Made by a program: the position numbers and the translations under genes. The notes below the pieces were generated by a model, which worked only from the letters and a program-made list of their open reading frames with translations, did no database searches and was not told the DNA's origin. Shown here piece after piece: positions 62,939 through 64,000 of a stretch of DNA of 64,000 nt. Position 1 is the first letter of the stretch, and each line of letters opens with the position of its first letter. Origin of the DNA: KK5 sp034043675 (GTDB lineage: Bacteria > Pseudomonadota > Gammaproteobacteria > Burkholderiales > Burkholderiaceae_C); NCBI RefSeq assembly GCF_034043675.1, contig NZ_JAXCLA010000007.1:1-64000 (forward strand). Reading direction: 5' to 3'.

Positions 62939-64000
62939 ATGGGCAACATGAAGGACGGCGGTCAGGCGACCACCACTCAGATCACCGACGCGAAGAAGCG
63001 CTATTCGGCCGGCGTGCTGAAGTACGCGCAGATGGGCTACTGGAACCCCGACTACGAGCCCAAGCCGACCGACATCCTGGCCCTGTTCCGCATCACGCCG
63101 CAGGACGGCGTGGACCCGATCGAGGCCGCCGCCGCGGTGGCCGGCGAATCGAGCACCGCCACCTGGACCGTGGTCTGGACCGACCGCCTGACCGCCTGCG
63201 ACATGTACCGCGCCAAGGCCTACCGCGTGGAGCCGGTGCCGGGTCAGCCGGGCCAGTGGTTCTGCTACGTGGCCTACGACCTGAGCCTCTTCGAGGAAGG
63301 TTCGATCACGAACGTGGCCGCCTCCATCATCGGTAACGTCTTCAGCTTCAAGCCGCTGAAGGCCGCGCGGCTGGAGGACATGCAGTTCCCCGTCTCCTAC
63401 GTGAAGACCTTCGCCGGCCCTCCGACCGGCATCATCGTGGAGCGCGAACGCCTGGACAAGTTCGGCCGCCCGCTGCTGGGCGCCACGACCAAGCCCAAAC
63501 TGGGCCTCTCGGGCCGCAACTACGGCCGCGTCGTCTACGAAGGGCTCAAGGGCGGGCTGGACTTCATGAAGGACGACGAGAATATCAACTCGCAGCCCTT
63601 CATGCACTGGCGCGACCGCTTCCTGTTCGTGATGGACGCGGTGAACAAGGCCAGCGCCGCCACCGGCGAGGTCAAGGGCAGCTACCTGAACGTCACCGCC
63701 GGCACGATGGAGGAGATGTACCGCCGCGCCGCCTTCGCCAAGGAGCTGGGCTCGGTGATCATCATGGTGGACCTGGTGGTCGGCTACACGGCGATCCAGT
63801 CGCTGTCGCACTGGGCGCGGCAGAACGACATGGTGCTGCACCTGCACCGCGCCGGCCACGGCACCTACACGCGCCAGAAGAACCACGGCGTCAGCTTCCG
63901 CGTGATCGCCAAGTGGATGCGCATGGCCGGCGTGGACCATATCCACGCGGGCACGGCGGTCGGCAAGCTTGAAGGCGACCCGATGACCGTGCAGGGCTAC
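62939..64000 (+). CDS. cbbL: RuBisCO form I large subunit (red type), 5' part
   Basis: The first 354 codons are present; the 3' end is beyond the window. The active site includes the carbamylated Lys211 with Asp-Asp-Glu (FMKDDENINSQPF), TTKPKLGLSG around Lys185/Lys187 and the HRAGHGTYTR metal/phosphate segment. The FMHWRDRFLFVMDAVNKA stretch and the YSAGVLKYAQMGYWNPDYEP start are of red-type form IC. Full-length proteins have about 485 residues. The ATG at 62939 has CCGGAGA eight bases upstream. Confidence 0.97.
   Translation, partial: MGNMKDGGQATTTQITDAKKRYSAGVLKYAQMGYWNPDYEPKPTDILALFRITPQDGVDPIEAAAAVAGESSTATWTVVWTDRLTACDMYRAKAYRVEPVPGQPGQWFCYVAYDLSLFEEGSITNVAASIIGNVFSFKPLKAARLEDMQFPVSYVKTFAGPPTGIIVERERLDKFGRPLLGATTKPKLGLSGRNYGRVVYEGLKGGLDFMKDDENINSQPFMHWRDRFLFVMDAVNKASAATGEVKGSYLNVTAGTMEEMYRRAAFAKELGSVIIMVDLVVGYTAIQSLSHWARQNDMVLHLHRAGHGTYTRQKNHGVSFRVIAKWMRMAGVDHIHAGTAVGKLEGDPMTVQGY

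Overview
The window looks like a high-GC betaproteobacterium of the order Burkholderiales, probably from the Rubrivivax/Leptothrix/Roseateles group. This rests on a red-type form I RuBisCO large subunit with a divergent CbbR-like regulator, PEP-CTERM surface proteins, many LysR regulators, a chemoreceptor ending in SWETF, and a dense high-GC coding style. The assignment is inferred from gene content; no 16S rRNA gene is present.

Bases 1 to about 22,396 read as the right end of a genomic island or old accessory region. It holds a HipB-like HTH gene running off the left edge with three evenly spaced operators, an Lnt-like nitrilase, a 1232-residue PEP-CTERM protein with three nearly identical 708-bp repeats, a REC plus degenerate-GGDEF regulator, a frameshifted VOC gene, a large hybrid histidine kinase, a 514-residue protein of unknown family with internal repeats, a second PEP-CTERM protein, and a divergent kinase/receiver pair. 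A damaged DoxX/FAD-monooxygenase/hydrolase cluster and a tyrosine recombinase with an inserted helical module follow. The recombinase lies next to a 45-bp copy of the 3' half of a tRNA-Pro(GGG), the likely attachment site. Long stretches between these genes (for example 3028-4359) hold nothing recognisable.

From about 22,400 the sequence is compact and looks like ordinary chromosome: a MHYT-GGDEF-EAL protein, a glutaredoxin, a chemoreceptor, an NmrA-like protein with a divergent LysR regulator, and a sulfur block. On the minus strand the sulfur block carries a TonB receptor, a TauD-like dioxygenase, an SsuABC-type transporter, cystathionine beta-synthase and a cystathionine lyase/synthase. 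Next is a sugar locus: GH42 beta-galactosidase divergent from malK-malE-malF-malG-lacI, with two mirror-image 15-bp operators in the shared promoter. Drug-efflux (LysR/MFS/VOC) and tartrate (LysR, ACS transporter, TtdA, TtdB, TtuC, LysR) loci follow.

The most unusual locus is the minus-strand four-gene cluster at 56,802-60,218. It encodes an exported metallo-beta-lactamase-fold enzyme with a C-terminal dockerin-like calcium loop, a PEP-CTERM protein with a cohesin-like domain, an exported protein of unknown function, and a membrane-anchored protein resembling type II secretion GspC/PilP proteins. It reads as a possible small cohesin-dockerin surface-display system. The window ends with a PLP lyase, a SirB-like membrane protein, a CbbR-like regulator and the first 354 codons of cbbL.
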